Assembly (NCBI GenBank): GCA_043743785.1
Contig: JAYTVW010000167.1
Span: forward strand, 1 to 64,000
Length of the DNA: 64,000 nt
Source: JAQTNA01 sp043743785
Lineage (GTDB): Bacteria; Pseudomonadota; Gammaproteobacteria; Burkholderiales; Rhodocyclaceae
Reading direction: 5' to 3'
The position numbers and the translations under genes are program-made. Below, one piece after another: positions 7,660-15,142 of the stretch. The notes under the pieces are model-generated. The model was given only the letters and a program-made list of their open reading frames with translations, was not told the origin of the DNA and did no database searches. Within the stretch, counting starts at the first letter, position 1. Each line of letters opens with the position of its first letter.

Positions 7660-7841
7660 CTCTCTAAAATATGCGCCCTCTCTTGGGGGTGCGATTTCAG
7701 GAAGCCCCAAGACGACCGTGCTACCGGCCTCTTGGTGGTTTGTCGTAACACGGGAGATCGTGTCGTAATAAAAAATTGCCAGGCGGCTTTATTGCCCGGA
7801 TTTCAGAGCCTCACCCTTCCTAGGGGGTGGGGCTTTGTCTT
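7660..7841 (+). ncRNA. Predicted antisense-type small RNA of the element
   Basis: Downstream of a strong promoter and with no credible reading frame, the region folds into clear hairpins. A perfect 8-bp stem (7681-7688 with 7705-7712) holds a 16-nt loop. Loop bases 7692-7704 (cgatttcaggaag) equal plus-strand 7441-7453, so the RNA is perfectly complementary over 13 nt to alpA mRNA codons 29-33. A 9-bp hairpin (7808-7816 with 7825-7833) followed by tttgtctt is a plausible terminator. The design resembles C4/CI antisense RNAs of phages P1/P7 and P4, which control immunity. Membership in that family is not shown here. A 73-aa frame across the region (7657-7878) looks non-coding. Confidence 0.6.
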
Positions 7842-7972
7842 ATCTAGGCTTCGTCAAGACCTGACGGGACGATTGTAACCCACCTCAAACCGCTATGACG
7901 ATTGCTTGCGCCACACCATCGATGAACCTGCCCGACTTTGGCTGTTGTGGAGAGGTCGCCGTATAGCGCAAA

Positions 7973-8020
7973 CAGCGCTATCCATCGATAAGCAGCGCTA
8001 ACCAGCGCTAACCAGCGCTA
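7973..8020. repeat. Four phased CAGCGCTA repeats (iteron-like)
   Basis: cagcgcta occurs at 7973-7980, 7993-8000, 8003-8010 and 8013-8020, i.e. at 20, 10 and 10 bp spacing, so all copies face the same side of the helix. Each contains the palindrome AGCGCT. They lie 80-125 bp past the integrase stop codon, in the non-coding control region, and could be a replication origin, excisionase sites or integrase arm sites. Confidence 0.65.
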
Positions 8021-8099
8021 CTTTTCCTGTCTTCGCCAAGAGGTATCGCCTGAATACCTGCCCGAAAAATATTTTCTCCCTCCTCAAATTTCTCTGCTT

Positions 8100-9353
8100 T
8101 CAAGCCGCTTTTATCGGAATCACCTTTCCGCCGGCCTTCATGGAATCCAGCATGTCCGCCCATTGCTGCAACAGGGCCGTGCGCTCTGGCATCAACAGGG
8201 CGTGGTTGTAGGCCCGGCGGATGGCGTTCTGCTCCTGGTGGGCAAGGCATAGCTCGATTACATCGTGCCGGATGCCCATATCGTTGGCGATGGTGCTGAA
8301 GGTGCCGCGTACCCCATGGGGCGTGAATTTCCCGGCGTAGCCTATGCGGTTGAACACGTCCCGAATGGCCTCATGGCTCATGGGCTTCTGACGATCCGAC
8401 CGACTCGGGAAAACGTAGGGCGTGGCGCCGTTGATCGCCTGCAACGCCCGCAGCAAGTCCAGGGCTTGACGCGAGAGCGGGACGACGTGCTCTTCCCTCA
8501 TCTTCATCCGCTCCGCCGGGATGCGCCACATGGCCGCGTCCATGTCGAACTCCGACCATTCGGCATTGCGTATTTCGTTGGCTCTGACGGCGGTCAGGAA
8601 CAGCAGTTTGCAGGCGGCCAGGGTGGGAAACTCGGCAATGGCGCCATCCAATGCCCGCAGGAAGTCCGGTAGCTCCTTGGCCGTCAGGTGGGGATGGTGT
8701 TGCACCTTCGGCAGCTTCACGGATCCGCGCAAGGGATAGGTGGGGTCATCCTCCACCAGCAGCCGGCCAACGGCATAGCGGAAGACGCCCCCTATCCATG
8801 TGCGTGTCAGCTTTGCCATGGTGGGTGAGCGCTTCTTCACCTGGTCCAGTAGATCAAGGACGTGGGCCGGCTTGATGGTCTTCATGGGCAATGCGCCGAT
8901 GCGCGGGTACACGTCCCGCTTGAGGCTCTGCTCGATCTGCCGGCGGTAGTTCTCCGACCACTCCGCCCCCTGGTCCTTGATCCACGTTTCGGCAACGGCC
9001 TGGAATGTGTTGTCGTTCTCCAGGGTGCGCCGCATGACTTCAATCTTGCGCTCCTGTGCCGGGTGGATTCCCTGCTTCACCAGCGCCCGGCAGCGGTCAC
9101 GCTCGATACGGGCCTCCGCCAAGGTGAAGCTCCGACCGTCCCGCCGGGCCTGAGCCGCCTCTGCTGTCTCCTTGGCCAGGGGCTGGCAGTAGTCCCCCAT
9201 GGCGAACAATTTTTCCTTGCCGTCAATCGTGTAGCGGTAGCGCCAGAATCGACCGCCACTTACCGCCACTTCCAGATACAGGCCATTGGAGTCCGGCAAT
9301 TTGTACAGCTTGTCTTTCGGTTTGGCGGTGCGGATGGTGGTATCGGTCAGCAT
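8100..9353 (-). CDS. P4-type tyrosine recombinase (integrase)
   Basis: 417 aa. The start MLTDTTIRTAKPKDK at 9353 is chosen for CTGGAG at ribosome-site spacing. The N-terminal DUF4102 arm-binding domain (residues 1-90; 'LPDSNGLYLEV', 'WRYRYTIDGKEKLFAMG') is followed by the SAM-like core-binding domain and the catalytic domain. The active-site set is complete: R257 (TAVRANEI), H346 and R349 (HGVRGTFST), H372 (AHQEQ) and nucleophile Y382 (RRAYNHA). It should integrate and excise the element at the argJ 3' end through the 19-bp core. The gene is next to attR, with a terminator between it and argJ. Confidence 0.95.
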   Translation of the reverse strand: MLTDTTIRTAKPKDKLYKLPDSNGLYLEVAVSGGRFWRYRYTIDGKEKLFAMGDYCQPLAKETAEAAQARRDGRSFTLAEARIERDRCRALVKQGIHPAQERKIEVMRRTLENDNTFQAVAETWIKDQGAEWSENYRRQIEQSLKRDVYPRIGALPMKTIKPAHVLDLLDQVKKRSPTMAKLTRTWIGGVFRYAVGRLLVEDDPTYPLRGSVKLPKVQHHPHLTAKELPDFLRALDGAIAEFPTLAACKLLFLTAVRANEIRNAEWSEFDMDAAMWRIPAERMKMREEHVVPLSRQALDLLRALQAINGATPYVFPSRSDRQKPMSHEAIRDVFNRIGYAGKFTPHGVRGTFSTIANDMGIRHDVIELCLAHQEQNAIRRAYNHALLMPERTALLQQWADMLDSMKAGGKVIPIKAA

Positions 9354-9504
9354 GGTGTTCTCCAGAGGGGAAACGGGTAGAAAATGGCCAAAAAATCTTC
9401 TACCCGTTTCATGAATTTCATTTGCATACAATCTACCCGCAATTCTATCCGTATTTTGGCTGGATTGCAGTGTATCAGAATGGACAGAACAGGACATACA
9501 GACG

Positions 9505-9530
9505 TAAAAAAGCCCCGTATTTCAGGGGCT
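9505..9530 (-). terminator. Rho-independent terminator between argJ and integrase
   Basis: On the minus strand AGCCCC...GGGGCT is followed by six T. It lies inside the element just past attR and would stop argJ transcription from entering the integrase gene. Confidence 0.8.
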
Positions 9531-9568
9531 TGATGGACGTATCGGGATGTGGTTGGATGCAGTCTTGT

Positions 9569-9587
9569 ACTAGCTCCGGTAATCCGC
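9569..9587 (-). repeat. attR core within the argJ 3' end
   Basis: Same 19 bp as 1774-1792; here it encodes the last residues ADYRS and the TAG stop of argJ. Confidence 0.85.
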
Positions 9588-10886
9588 ATTGATTTTCACG
9601 TAATCGTAGGAGAAGTCGCAGGTCCAGGTGGTGGCGCTGCAGGCGCCTCGGGCCAGGTCCACGCGCACGGTGATTTCCGCCTGCTGCATGACCCGGGAAC
9701 CTTCCTCTTCCCGGTAGTCCGGGTTGCGGCCGCCATCCTTCGATACCAGCACGTCATCCAGCCACAGGCGCACCTTCGACACGTCCAGATCAAGAATGCC
9801 GGCGTAGCCGATGGCCGCCAGGATGCGCCCCAGGTTGGGATCGGAGGCAAAGAAAGCGGTCTTCACCAGGGGCGAATGGCCGATGGCATAGCCCACGGCC
9901 TTGCACTCCGCCAGGCTGCCACCGCCTTCCACCACGATGGAAATGAACTTGGTGGCACCCTCCCCGTCCCGCACGATGGCCTGGGCCAGTTCCCGGGAGA
10001 TGCCGATCATGGCTTCCGCCAGCACGCCGTAGTCGGCAGAGGCAGCATCGGTGATTTCCGCGTTGCCGGCCTGGCCCGTGGCGATGAGCACGAAGGAGTC
10101 ATTGGTGGACGTGTCGCCGTCCACCGTGATGCAGTTGAAAGACTGGTCCGCCGCATCCTTCACCAGCTTTTGGGTGAGTTCAGGGGACAGGGCCGCGTCC
10201 GTGGCCACAAAGCCCAGCATGGTGGCCATGTTGGGCTTGATCATGCCGGCGCCCTTGCTGATTCCGGAGAGGGTGACGGTCTTGCCCCCTAGCTGCACCT
10301 GCCGGCTGGCGGCCTTGGCCACGGTGTCCGTGGTCATGATGGCGTGGGCTGCGGCGTACCAGTTGTCGGCCTTCAGGTCGGCACTGGCCGCCGGCAGGCC
10401 CGCCACCAGGCGTTCCACCGGCAACAGTTCCAGAATCACGCCGGTGGAGAAGGGCAGCACCTGATTGGCATCTATGCCCAGGGTCTGGGCCACGGCCGCG
10501 CAGGAGGCCCGTGCCGCCAGCATGCCCGGCTCGCCGGTGCCGGCGTTGGCGATGCCGGTATTCACCACCAGGGCACGGATTTCGGCGTGACGGGCAAGCC
10601 CGTCTTCCCTCACCCCCAGCCCCTCTCCCGCAGAGGGGCGAGGGGAGCTTTGTGAGTCGCTCGCGCGACTTTCCAGAATTGCCAGGTGTTCGCGGCACAC
10701 CGTCACCGGCGCCGCGCAGAAACGGTTCTGGGTGAACACGCCGGCCACCCGGCTGCCCGGGGCCAGCTCCACCAACAGCAGATCGCGGCGGTTCGCCTTG
10801 CGGATGCCGGCTTCGGCGATGCCCAGACGCACGCCGGCAACTGGCAGGAGTTGATCGGCGGCGGGAGTGGCGTAATTCACGGGCAT
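9570..10886 (-). CDS. argJ: Bifunctional ornithine acetyltransferase / N-acetylglutamate synthase
   Basis: 438 aa. ArgJ moves the acetyl group from N-acetylornithine to glutamate in cyclic arginine synthesis. The start MPVNYATPAADQLLPV (10886) follows GGAG. The self-cleavage site is intact: KGAGMIKPNMATMLGF, where the Thr of ATML becomes the nucleophile. The oxyanion-type stretch reads VVNTGIANAGTGE (consensus has Asn where Ile is seen). About 29 extra residues (roughly 72-100, ESRASDSQSS...GVREDGLARH) interrupt the normal sequence between EHLA and EIRALVVNTG and derive from a palindromic repeat. Without them the protein would have the usual length of about 409. The last codons form the attachment site of the island to the left. 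Confidence 0.95.
   Translation of the reverse strand: MPVNYATPAADQLLPVAGVRLGIAEAGIRKANRRDLLLVELAPGSRVAGVFTQNRFCAAPVTVCREHLAILESRASDSQSSPRPSAGEGLGVREDGLARHAEIRALVVNTGIANAGTGEPGMLAARASCAAVAQTLGIDANQVLPFSTGVILELLPVERLVAGLPAASADLKADNWYAAAHAIMTTDTVAKAASRQVQLGGKTVTLSGISKGAGMIKPNMATMLGFVATDAALSPELTQKLVKDAADQSFNCITVDGDTSTNDSFVLIATGQAGNAEITDAASADYGVLAEAMIGISRELAQAIVRDGEGATKFISIVVEGGGSLAECKAVGYAIGHSPLVKTAFFASDPNLGRILAAIGYAGILDLDVSKVRLWLDDVLVSKDGGRNPDYREEEGSRVMQQAEITVRVDLARGACSATTWTCDFSYDYVKINADYRS
10589..10670. repeat. Palindromic repeat inserted in frame in argJ
   Basis: Bounded by two hairpins, gacgggcaagcccgtc (10589-10604) and agtcgctcgcgcgact (10655-10670), with a cccctctcccgcagaggg-type palindromic core between. 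The core is the kind of 'CCCTCACCCC...CTCTCCC' repeat found dispersed in many proteobacterial genomes. It adds about 29 codons without a stop or frameshift. Confidence 0.7.
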
Positions 10887-11076
10887 GGCTGTGTAGCTCC
10901 AGAAAGGCAAAAATGCCGATTCTACCCCCGCCACCCACTGCCCGCATTACGTTTGCCTTGCGTGCAAGACGCACCGGGAGAAATCCCGACCCACACTCCC
11001 GCTCAACAAGATTGACAGCCCCCTACCGATATGAGTAGATTGCGGGTTCCCAACCCAACATAACAGGAGAAATATC

Positions 11077-11679
11077 TTGGCCGTTCTCGTCGGAAAAAAA
11101 GCCCCGGACTTCACCGCCACCGCGGTGCTGGGCAACAATGAAATCACCAACATCACCCTGTCCGAAGTTACCAAGGGCAAGGCTGCCGTGCTGTTCTTCT
11201 ACCCGCTGGACTTCACTTTTGTCTGCCCGTCCGAACTGATCGCCTTCGATCACCGCCTGGAAGAATTCACCAAGCGCGGCGTGGAAGTCATCGGCGTGTC
11301 CATCGACTCCCAGTTCAGCCACCTGGCCTGGAAGAACACCCCGGTCAACAACGGCGGCATCGGCCAAGTCGGTTACACCTTGGTGGCCGACATCAAGCAC
11401 GAAATCTGCAAGGCCTACGACGTGGAGCTGGAAGGCGCCGGCGTCGCCCTGCGCGGTTCCTTCCTGATCGACAAGACCGGCGTGGTCATGCACCAGGTCG
11501 TCAACATGCTGCCCCTGGGCCGCGACATCGACGAAATGCTGCGCATGGTGGACGCCCTGCAATTCTTCGAAGAAAACGGCGAAGTCTGCCCCGCCGGCTG
11601 GTCCAAGGGCAAGAAGGGCATGAAGGCCTCCACCGCCGGTGTGGCCGAATACCTGGCCGAGAACGCCAGCGGTCTGTAA
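11077..11679 (+). CDS. Typical 2-Cys peroxiredoxin (AhpC/Prx family)
   Basis: 200 aa. It reduces hydrogen and organic peroxides. The peroxidatic cysteine C50 lies in FTFVCPSE and the resolving cysteine C171 in GEVCPAGW, so it is a typical 2-Cys enzyme whose dimers form inter-subunit disulfides. Translation starts at TTG: AGGAGA lies 7 nt upstream and no ATG fits the frame. Its own terminator follows. It stands alone, so the reductant (AhpF/AhpD or thioredoxin) must be encoded elsewhere. Confidence 0.95.
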   Translation: MAVLVGKKAPDFTATAVLGNNEITNITLSEVTKGKAAVLFFYPLDFTFVCPSELIAFDHRLEEFTKRGVEVIGVSIDSQFSHLAWKNTPVNNGGIGQVGYTLVADIKHEICKAYDVELEGAGVALRGSFLIDKTGVVMHQVVNMLPLGRDIDEMLRMVDALQFFEENGEVCPAGWSKGKKGMKASTAGVAEYLAENASGL

Positions 11680-11698
11680 TTCAAGCTGTTGCTGCAAC

Positions 11699-11726
11699 AA
11701 AAAGCCGCCTTCGGGCGGCTTTTTGT
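11699..11726 (+). terminator. Terminator after peroxiredoxin gene (bidirectional)
   Basis: aaaaagccgcc-ttcg-ggcggcttttt: a GC stem with T runs on both strands. It can serve the converging peroxiredoxin and MFS genes. Confidence 0.88.
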
Positions 11727-11806
11727 TTGGCTCCGGACATCTCCGGCCTTGCACGGAAAACGCCCTACGCCGGGTGGCGTAGACGAGGCGCCTCACCGCA
11801 AGGAAA

Positions 11807-13285
11807 CTATTTGAGGTCGCGGCGCCCCTCCCCTGCCCTTACAGAAGGGACGATGAAGCGTGAAACCCCAGGACGGATAGAGGCGATGGCGAGGGCCACG
11901 GCAATCAAAGCGGCGGCGACGCCAAAGGTGAGCCGCATCCCGGCAGCAATGGCATCAGGGGTGGCCCTGGTGATGTCGGTCGCCGCGCATCCGAAAGCGA
12001 ACACGGACCCCATGACGGACGCGCCGGTGATCAGACCGAGATTGCGTGACAGGTTGAGCATGCCGGATATCACGCCCCGCTGCGCCGGTGGAATAGGCTT
12101 CATGACGGCAGTGTTGTTGGCGGCCTGGAACAAGGCGTAACCGGCTGTAATGAGGACAAGCGGAACGAGGTAAGCCGGTACGCCCAATCGCATCGGCAAC
12201 AGGGACAGGGCGGCGGCACCGGCCGCCATGCCGATGAGTCCGGCGAGGCTCATGGACGGGGCGCCAAACCTGTCCACCACGCGGCCGGCCGGCAGGCCAG
12301 TCAGGGCGGCAACGGCCGGACCCGCCGACATGATGAGTCCGACACGGGCTGCATCGAGAAGAAGCGCACCGGAGAGATAGAACGGCCCAACCACCAGCGT
12401 CGCCATCACGACGGTCGTCACCAAGGTGCTCATGGCGAAGCCGGCGCTCAGCAGCGGATTGCGAAACATTGCCAAATGCACCAGGGGCGACGCCACTTTC
12501 GTCTCGACCAGCACGAACAGGCCGACGCCGAAGGCTGCCGCCACCAGCAGGCTTATGTTGAAGGCGCCGAAACTGCCGCGTCCAACGGTCATCGCGAGGG
12601 CATAGGCCCCGAGGGTAAAGGCAAGCAACAGGGTGCCGATGATGTCGAAACCGGCCTGACCCGTTTTCGACGCTTGACGATCCTTGGGCAAATAACGACA
12701 GGCGAGAAAGAATGTCAGGAGCCCCAGCGGCAGGTTGATGAAGAAGATCAATCGCCAACTGCCACCGTCAATCAGGACGCCGCCGAGGGATGGGCCGAGC
12801 GCGGTGCCCACCGCAGACATGGTTCCGAGCAAGCCCATGGCGCTGCCGGTCTTTTCTTTTGGAACCGTCTCGCCGATAAACGCCATGGTGAGGGCCATCA
12901 TGATGGCGGCACCAAGGCCCTGCACCGCCCGTGCGGCGATCAGCAGCCCCAGCGTGGGCGCCAAGCCGCACAGGGCCGAGGCCACTGTAAAAAGTGAAAG
13001 TCCAGCAAGTAGCAGCCGGCGGCGGCCGAAGAGATCGCCGAGCCGGCCCACACTGACGATCAGGGTCGTAATGGCGAGAAGATAGGCAAGGACAACCCAC
13101 TGGACTTCATGGAAGGACGCGGCGAAGGACAGTGCCAAGCTTGGCAAGGCCACATTGGCGATGCTGGTCCCCAGGGACGCCAGCAGCATCGACAAGGACA
13201 GGCAGGCCAGCGCCCAACCAATCGACGACGGCCCTTTCGCACTTCCGGCTGCTGCCGTCTCTCGTCCTGCAATAATGGGATTCAC
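11807..13285 (-). CDS. MFS multidrug exporter, DHA2 (14-TMS, EmrB/QacA-like)
   Basis: 492 aa with about 14 hydrophobic segments. Hallmarks: motif C-like and A motifs (SVGRLGDLFGRRRLL at about residues 78-92), ARAVQGLGAAIMMA, and FFINLPLGLL, all typical of DHA2 drug:H+ antiporters. It sits in the inner membrane. The divergent LysR-type gene starts 142 bp away and probably controls it, an arrangement typical of exporter/regulator pairs. Substrate unknown. Confidence 0.9.
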   Translation of the reverse strand: MNPIIAGRETAAAGSAKGPSSIGWALACLSLSMLLASLGTSIANVALPSLALSFAASFHEVQWVVLAYLLAITTLIVSVGRLGDLFGRRRLLLAGLSLFTVASALCGLAPTLGLLIAARAVQGLGAAIMMALTMAFIGETVPKEKTGSAMGLLGTMSAVGTALGPSLGGVLIDGGSWRLIFFINLPLGLLTFFLACRYLPKDRQASKTGQAGFDIIGTLLLAFTLGAYALAMTVGRGSFGAFNISLLVAAAFGVGLFVLVETKVASPLVHLAMFRNPLLSAGFAMSTLVTTVVMATLVVGPFYLSGALLLDAARVGLIMSAGPAVAALTGLPAGRVVDRFGAPSMSLAGLIGMAAGAAALSLLPMRLGVPAYLVPLVLITAGYALFQAANNTAVMKPIPPAQRGVISGMLNLSRNLGLITGASVMGSVFAFGCAATDITRATPDAIAAGMRLTFGVAAALIAVALAIASIRPGVSRFIVPSVRAGEGRRDLK

Positions 13286-13347
13286 GGTGAACTCCTTATT
13301 CTGGTGGCACCCGAAACGGGATTGTTTGAAGCTTAGCTTCCGGCGTC

Positions 13348-13399
13348 ACCTGGCGGAAGGCGCAGCATTTGCACTTTATTCATGCGTTTGACGCCAGGT
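13348..13399. promoter_or_regulatory. Inverted repeat between MFS and lysR genes
   Basis: acctggcg (13348-13355) and cgccaggt (13392-13399) form a perfect 8-bp inverted repeat with half-site starts 44 bp apart, about four helical turns. It is a likely operator for the LysR-type regulator. Confidence 0.55.
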
Positions 13400-13427
13400 A
13401 TGCAGCGAACCCTGCTATGGTGGAGCG

Positions 13428-14339
13428 ATGCAAACACCCGACCTGAACTTGCTCGTCACTCTTGATGTCCTGCTGGAGGAAGGCAGCGTTGCGGGTGCCG
13501 CCCGGCGTTTACGGCTTAGCCCCTCGGCAATGAGCCGGGCACTGGCACGATTGCGCGAAACCACCGGCGATCCCTTGCTGGTGAGGGCTGGGCGCGGCCT
13601 TGTCCCTACGCCCCGGGCCATGGAACTGCGCGAACAGGTTCGTCAGCTCGTGCAGGAGGGAAAAGCCCTGTTGCGCCCCACCGAGAAACTCAAACTCCAA
13701 CAGCTCGTCCGCACTTTCACGCTGCGGACCAGCGACGGTTTTGTGGAAAATTTCGGGCCGGCCCTGATCGCCAGGGTCAGCACAGATGCGCCCGGGGTGC
13801 GCCTGTGCTTTGTGCAGAAGCCGGACAAAGACAGCACGCCACTACGCGATGGCGTCGTCGATCTGGAAACGGGTGTCGTGGGGAATACGGCAGCCCCTGA
13901 ACTGCGCGTGCAGGCGCTTTTTCGGGACCGTTTCATCGGCGTCGTGCGAATGGGGCATCCGCTGAGCTGTGGCGAGATGACCCCGTCCCGCTATGCCGCC
14001 GGCAGGCACATCTACGTCTCGCGGCAGGGTCGCCACAAGGGACCGATTGATACAGCCTTGACTGCCCTCGGCCTGGAACGGGAGATCGTAACGATTGTCG
14101 GTGGCTTTCCGGCCGCCCTGGCCTTGGCCCGGGCCTCGGATCTGATCGCCAGTGTTCCCGAACGCCATACCGGGAATCTGCGGGCGGGGATGCATAGTTT
14201 CCCCCTTCCTGTGCCTACGCCCGAGATCACCATTTCATTGCTCTGGCATCCGAGGATGCATGCTGATCCGGCGCATCGCTGGCTACGGGGCCTTGTTTTC
14301 GATTCCTGCACAGGTGGCGATCCGCCAAATACGAACTAA
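13428..14339 (+). CDS. LysR-type transcriptional regulator
   Basis: 303 aa. The N-terminal winged helix-turn-helix reads LNLLVTLDVLLEEGSVAGAARRL...SPSAMSRALARLRE (residues 5-45), followed by a periplasmic-binding-like co-inducer domain. It resembles the NodD/LinR-type subgroup with early 'LNLLVTLDVLL'. It is divergent from the MFS exporter and probably represses or activates it in response to the exported compound; this is inference from position. Confidence 0.92.
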   Translation: MQTPDLNLLVTLDVLLEEGSVAGAARRLRLSPSAMSRALARLRETTGDPLLVRAGRGLVPTPRAMELREQVRQLVQEGKALLRPTEKLKLQQLVRTFTLRTSDGFVENFGPALIARVSTDAPGVRLCFVQKPDKDSTPLRDGVVDLETGVVGNTAAPELRVQALFRDRFIGVVRMGHPLSCGEMTPSRYAAGRHIYVSRQGRHKGPIDTALTALGLEREIVTIVGGFPAALALARASDLIASVPERHTGNLRAGMHSFPLPVPTPEITISLLWHPRMHADPAHRWLRGLVFDSCTGGDPPNTN

Positions 14340-14430
14340 ACCTGACAGGGATGGCTTTGCCCCACCGGGATTTTCAACACCGCTGGCCCAGGCAGGCAGG
14401 AGGCAGCGCCAGACGCATGGGGCCTTCTGA

Positions 14431-14532
14431 CTATTTCGGCCCCGTTGCCCGGCTAGCGGCGGCCAGATGCTCTTCCCGCAGGAAACGCAGCAGCCCGCCG
14501 ATGAGGGCCGGCATGGCGGCACCGAAGAGCAC
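14431..14532 (-). CDS. Possible small ORF after the cupin gene
   Basis: A frame of 33 codons from GTG (14532; or 27 from ATG 14514) reads MLFGAAMPALIGGLLRFLRE, then EHLAAASRATGPK. It is hydrophobic then amphipathic and starts 21 bp after the cupin stop. It may be a small membrane peptide or a remnant. The rest of 14340-14552 holds nothing I recognise. Confidence 0.25.
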   Translation of the reverse strand: MLFGAAMPALIGGLLRFLREEHLAAASRATGPK

Positions 14533-14552
14533 GGGCAAGGAAGAGCCCCAGC

Positions 14553-15023
14553 TCAGGCGAACAGGGCGGCCAGACGGGCCAGATACTCCGCAGCGCCGGC
14601 TTCACCCTCGGCGGGCGCCCAGGCCGCTTTTTCGTCGGCGGTCAGCGGCAGGTAGGGACCGGCCTTGGCTTCGAGAAACACAGTGCCCGTGTCAAGCGCC
14701 AGCACCAGGTGATACGTGCCGACGGGAATATTGACACCGAGGGCCGGGCCGCCGGGCTGCAGCACGGCGGTTTCCGCCACCGCACCCGAATCATCAAACA
14801 GCACCACCGCCAGGCGTCCCCGCAGACCGATCATGGTTTCTTCCTTGGCCGGATCCAGATGCCGGTGAGGCATGATGTAGGAACCCGGCTCGATGGCGTT
14901 CAGCAACCGATGACAGACCACCTCGTCCGACGAATGGAAGTTGCGGTTCTTGCGCAAGCGCGGGCTGGCCTTCGCTTCGGCAGTGACGGTGTCGAGGAGG
15001 TCGGTGGTGATGAAGAGGGTCAT
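14553..15023 (-). CDS. WbuC-family cupin-fold metalloprotein
   Basis: 156 aa (start MTLFITTDLLDTVTAEA). Cupin metal-ligand pattern: RNFHSSDEVVCHRLLNAIEP followed by GSYIMPHRHLDPAKEETM gives HRH and E ligands. The family (WbuC) is often linked to polysaccharide or O-antigen clusters, but here no such genes adjoin. The 5' untranslated region consists of a heptamer repeat array (15031-15071), and no Shine-Dalgarno lies before the ATG, so expression may be weak or depend on the array. Confidence 0.82.
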   Translation of the reverse strand: MTLFITTDLLDTVTAEAKASPRLRKNRNFHSSDEVVCHRLLNAIEPGSYIMPHRHLDPAKEETMIGLRGRLAVVLFDDSGAVAETAVLQPGGPALGVNIPVGTYHLVLALDTGTVFLEAKAGPYLPLTADEKAAWAPAEGEAGAAEYLARLAALFA

Positions 15024-15030
15024 GATTTCG

Positions 15031-15071
15031 GTGAGGGGTGAGGGGTGAGGGGTGAGGGGTGAGGGGTGAGG
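15031..15071. repeat. 7-bp tandem array (GTGAGGG x5) before the cupin gene
   Basis: Five perfect gtgaggg units (15031-15065) and a partial sixth. A related inverted-sense cluster (cctcactcct..., 15108-15139) lies on the other side, between the cupin and dnaE genes, giving the pair an inverted-repeat layout. Confidence 0.85.
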
Positions 15072-15142
15072 ATATTCGGGGAATAAAGCAAATACGTCGA
15101 AGTTTTTACTCCTCACTCCTGCCCCCTCACTCCTCACTGTTC

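Larger units (their letters stand above)
1774..9587. mobile_element. Integrated P4-like/satellite-type element at the argJ 3' end
   Basis: About 7.8 kb flanked by a 19-bp direct repeat (1774-1792 and 9569-9587). The integrase gene sits beside attR, and an AlpA regulator, CHC2 zinc-finger protein, D5-like ATPase and RadC-like protein follow on the same strand. No capsid, conjugation, toxin-antitoxin or defence genes are recognisable. The gene set resembles replication-competent phage satellites (P4 type) or small integrative islands. Integration into the last codons of argJ preserves that reading frame. Confidence 0.85.

Noticed and set aside
7657..7878. 73-codon ORF downstream of the rightward promoter
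   Set aside because: No ribosome site and no protein-like composition; the region is better explained as a structured RNA.
9354..9600. tRNA gene as attachment site
   Set aside because: No cloverleaf; the repeated core is the end of the argJ coding sequence.
15031..15139. CRISPR-like spacing of repeats
   Set aside because: Units are 7 bp in direct tandem with no spacers; not a CRISPR array.
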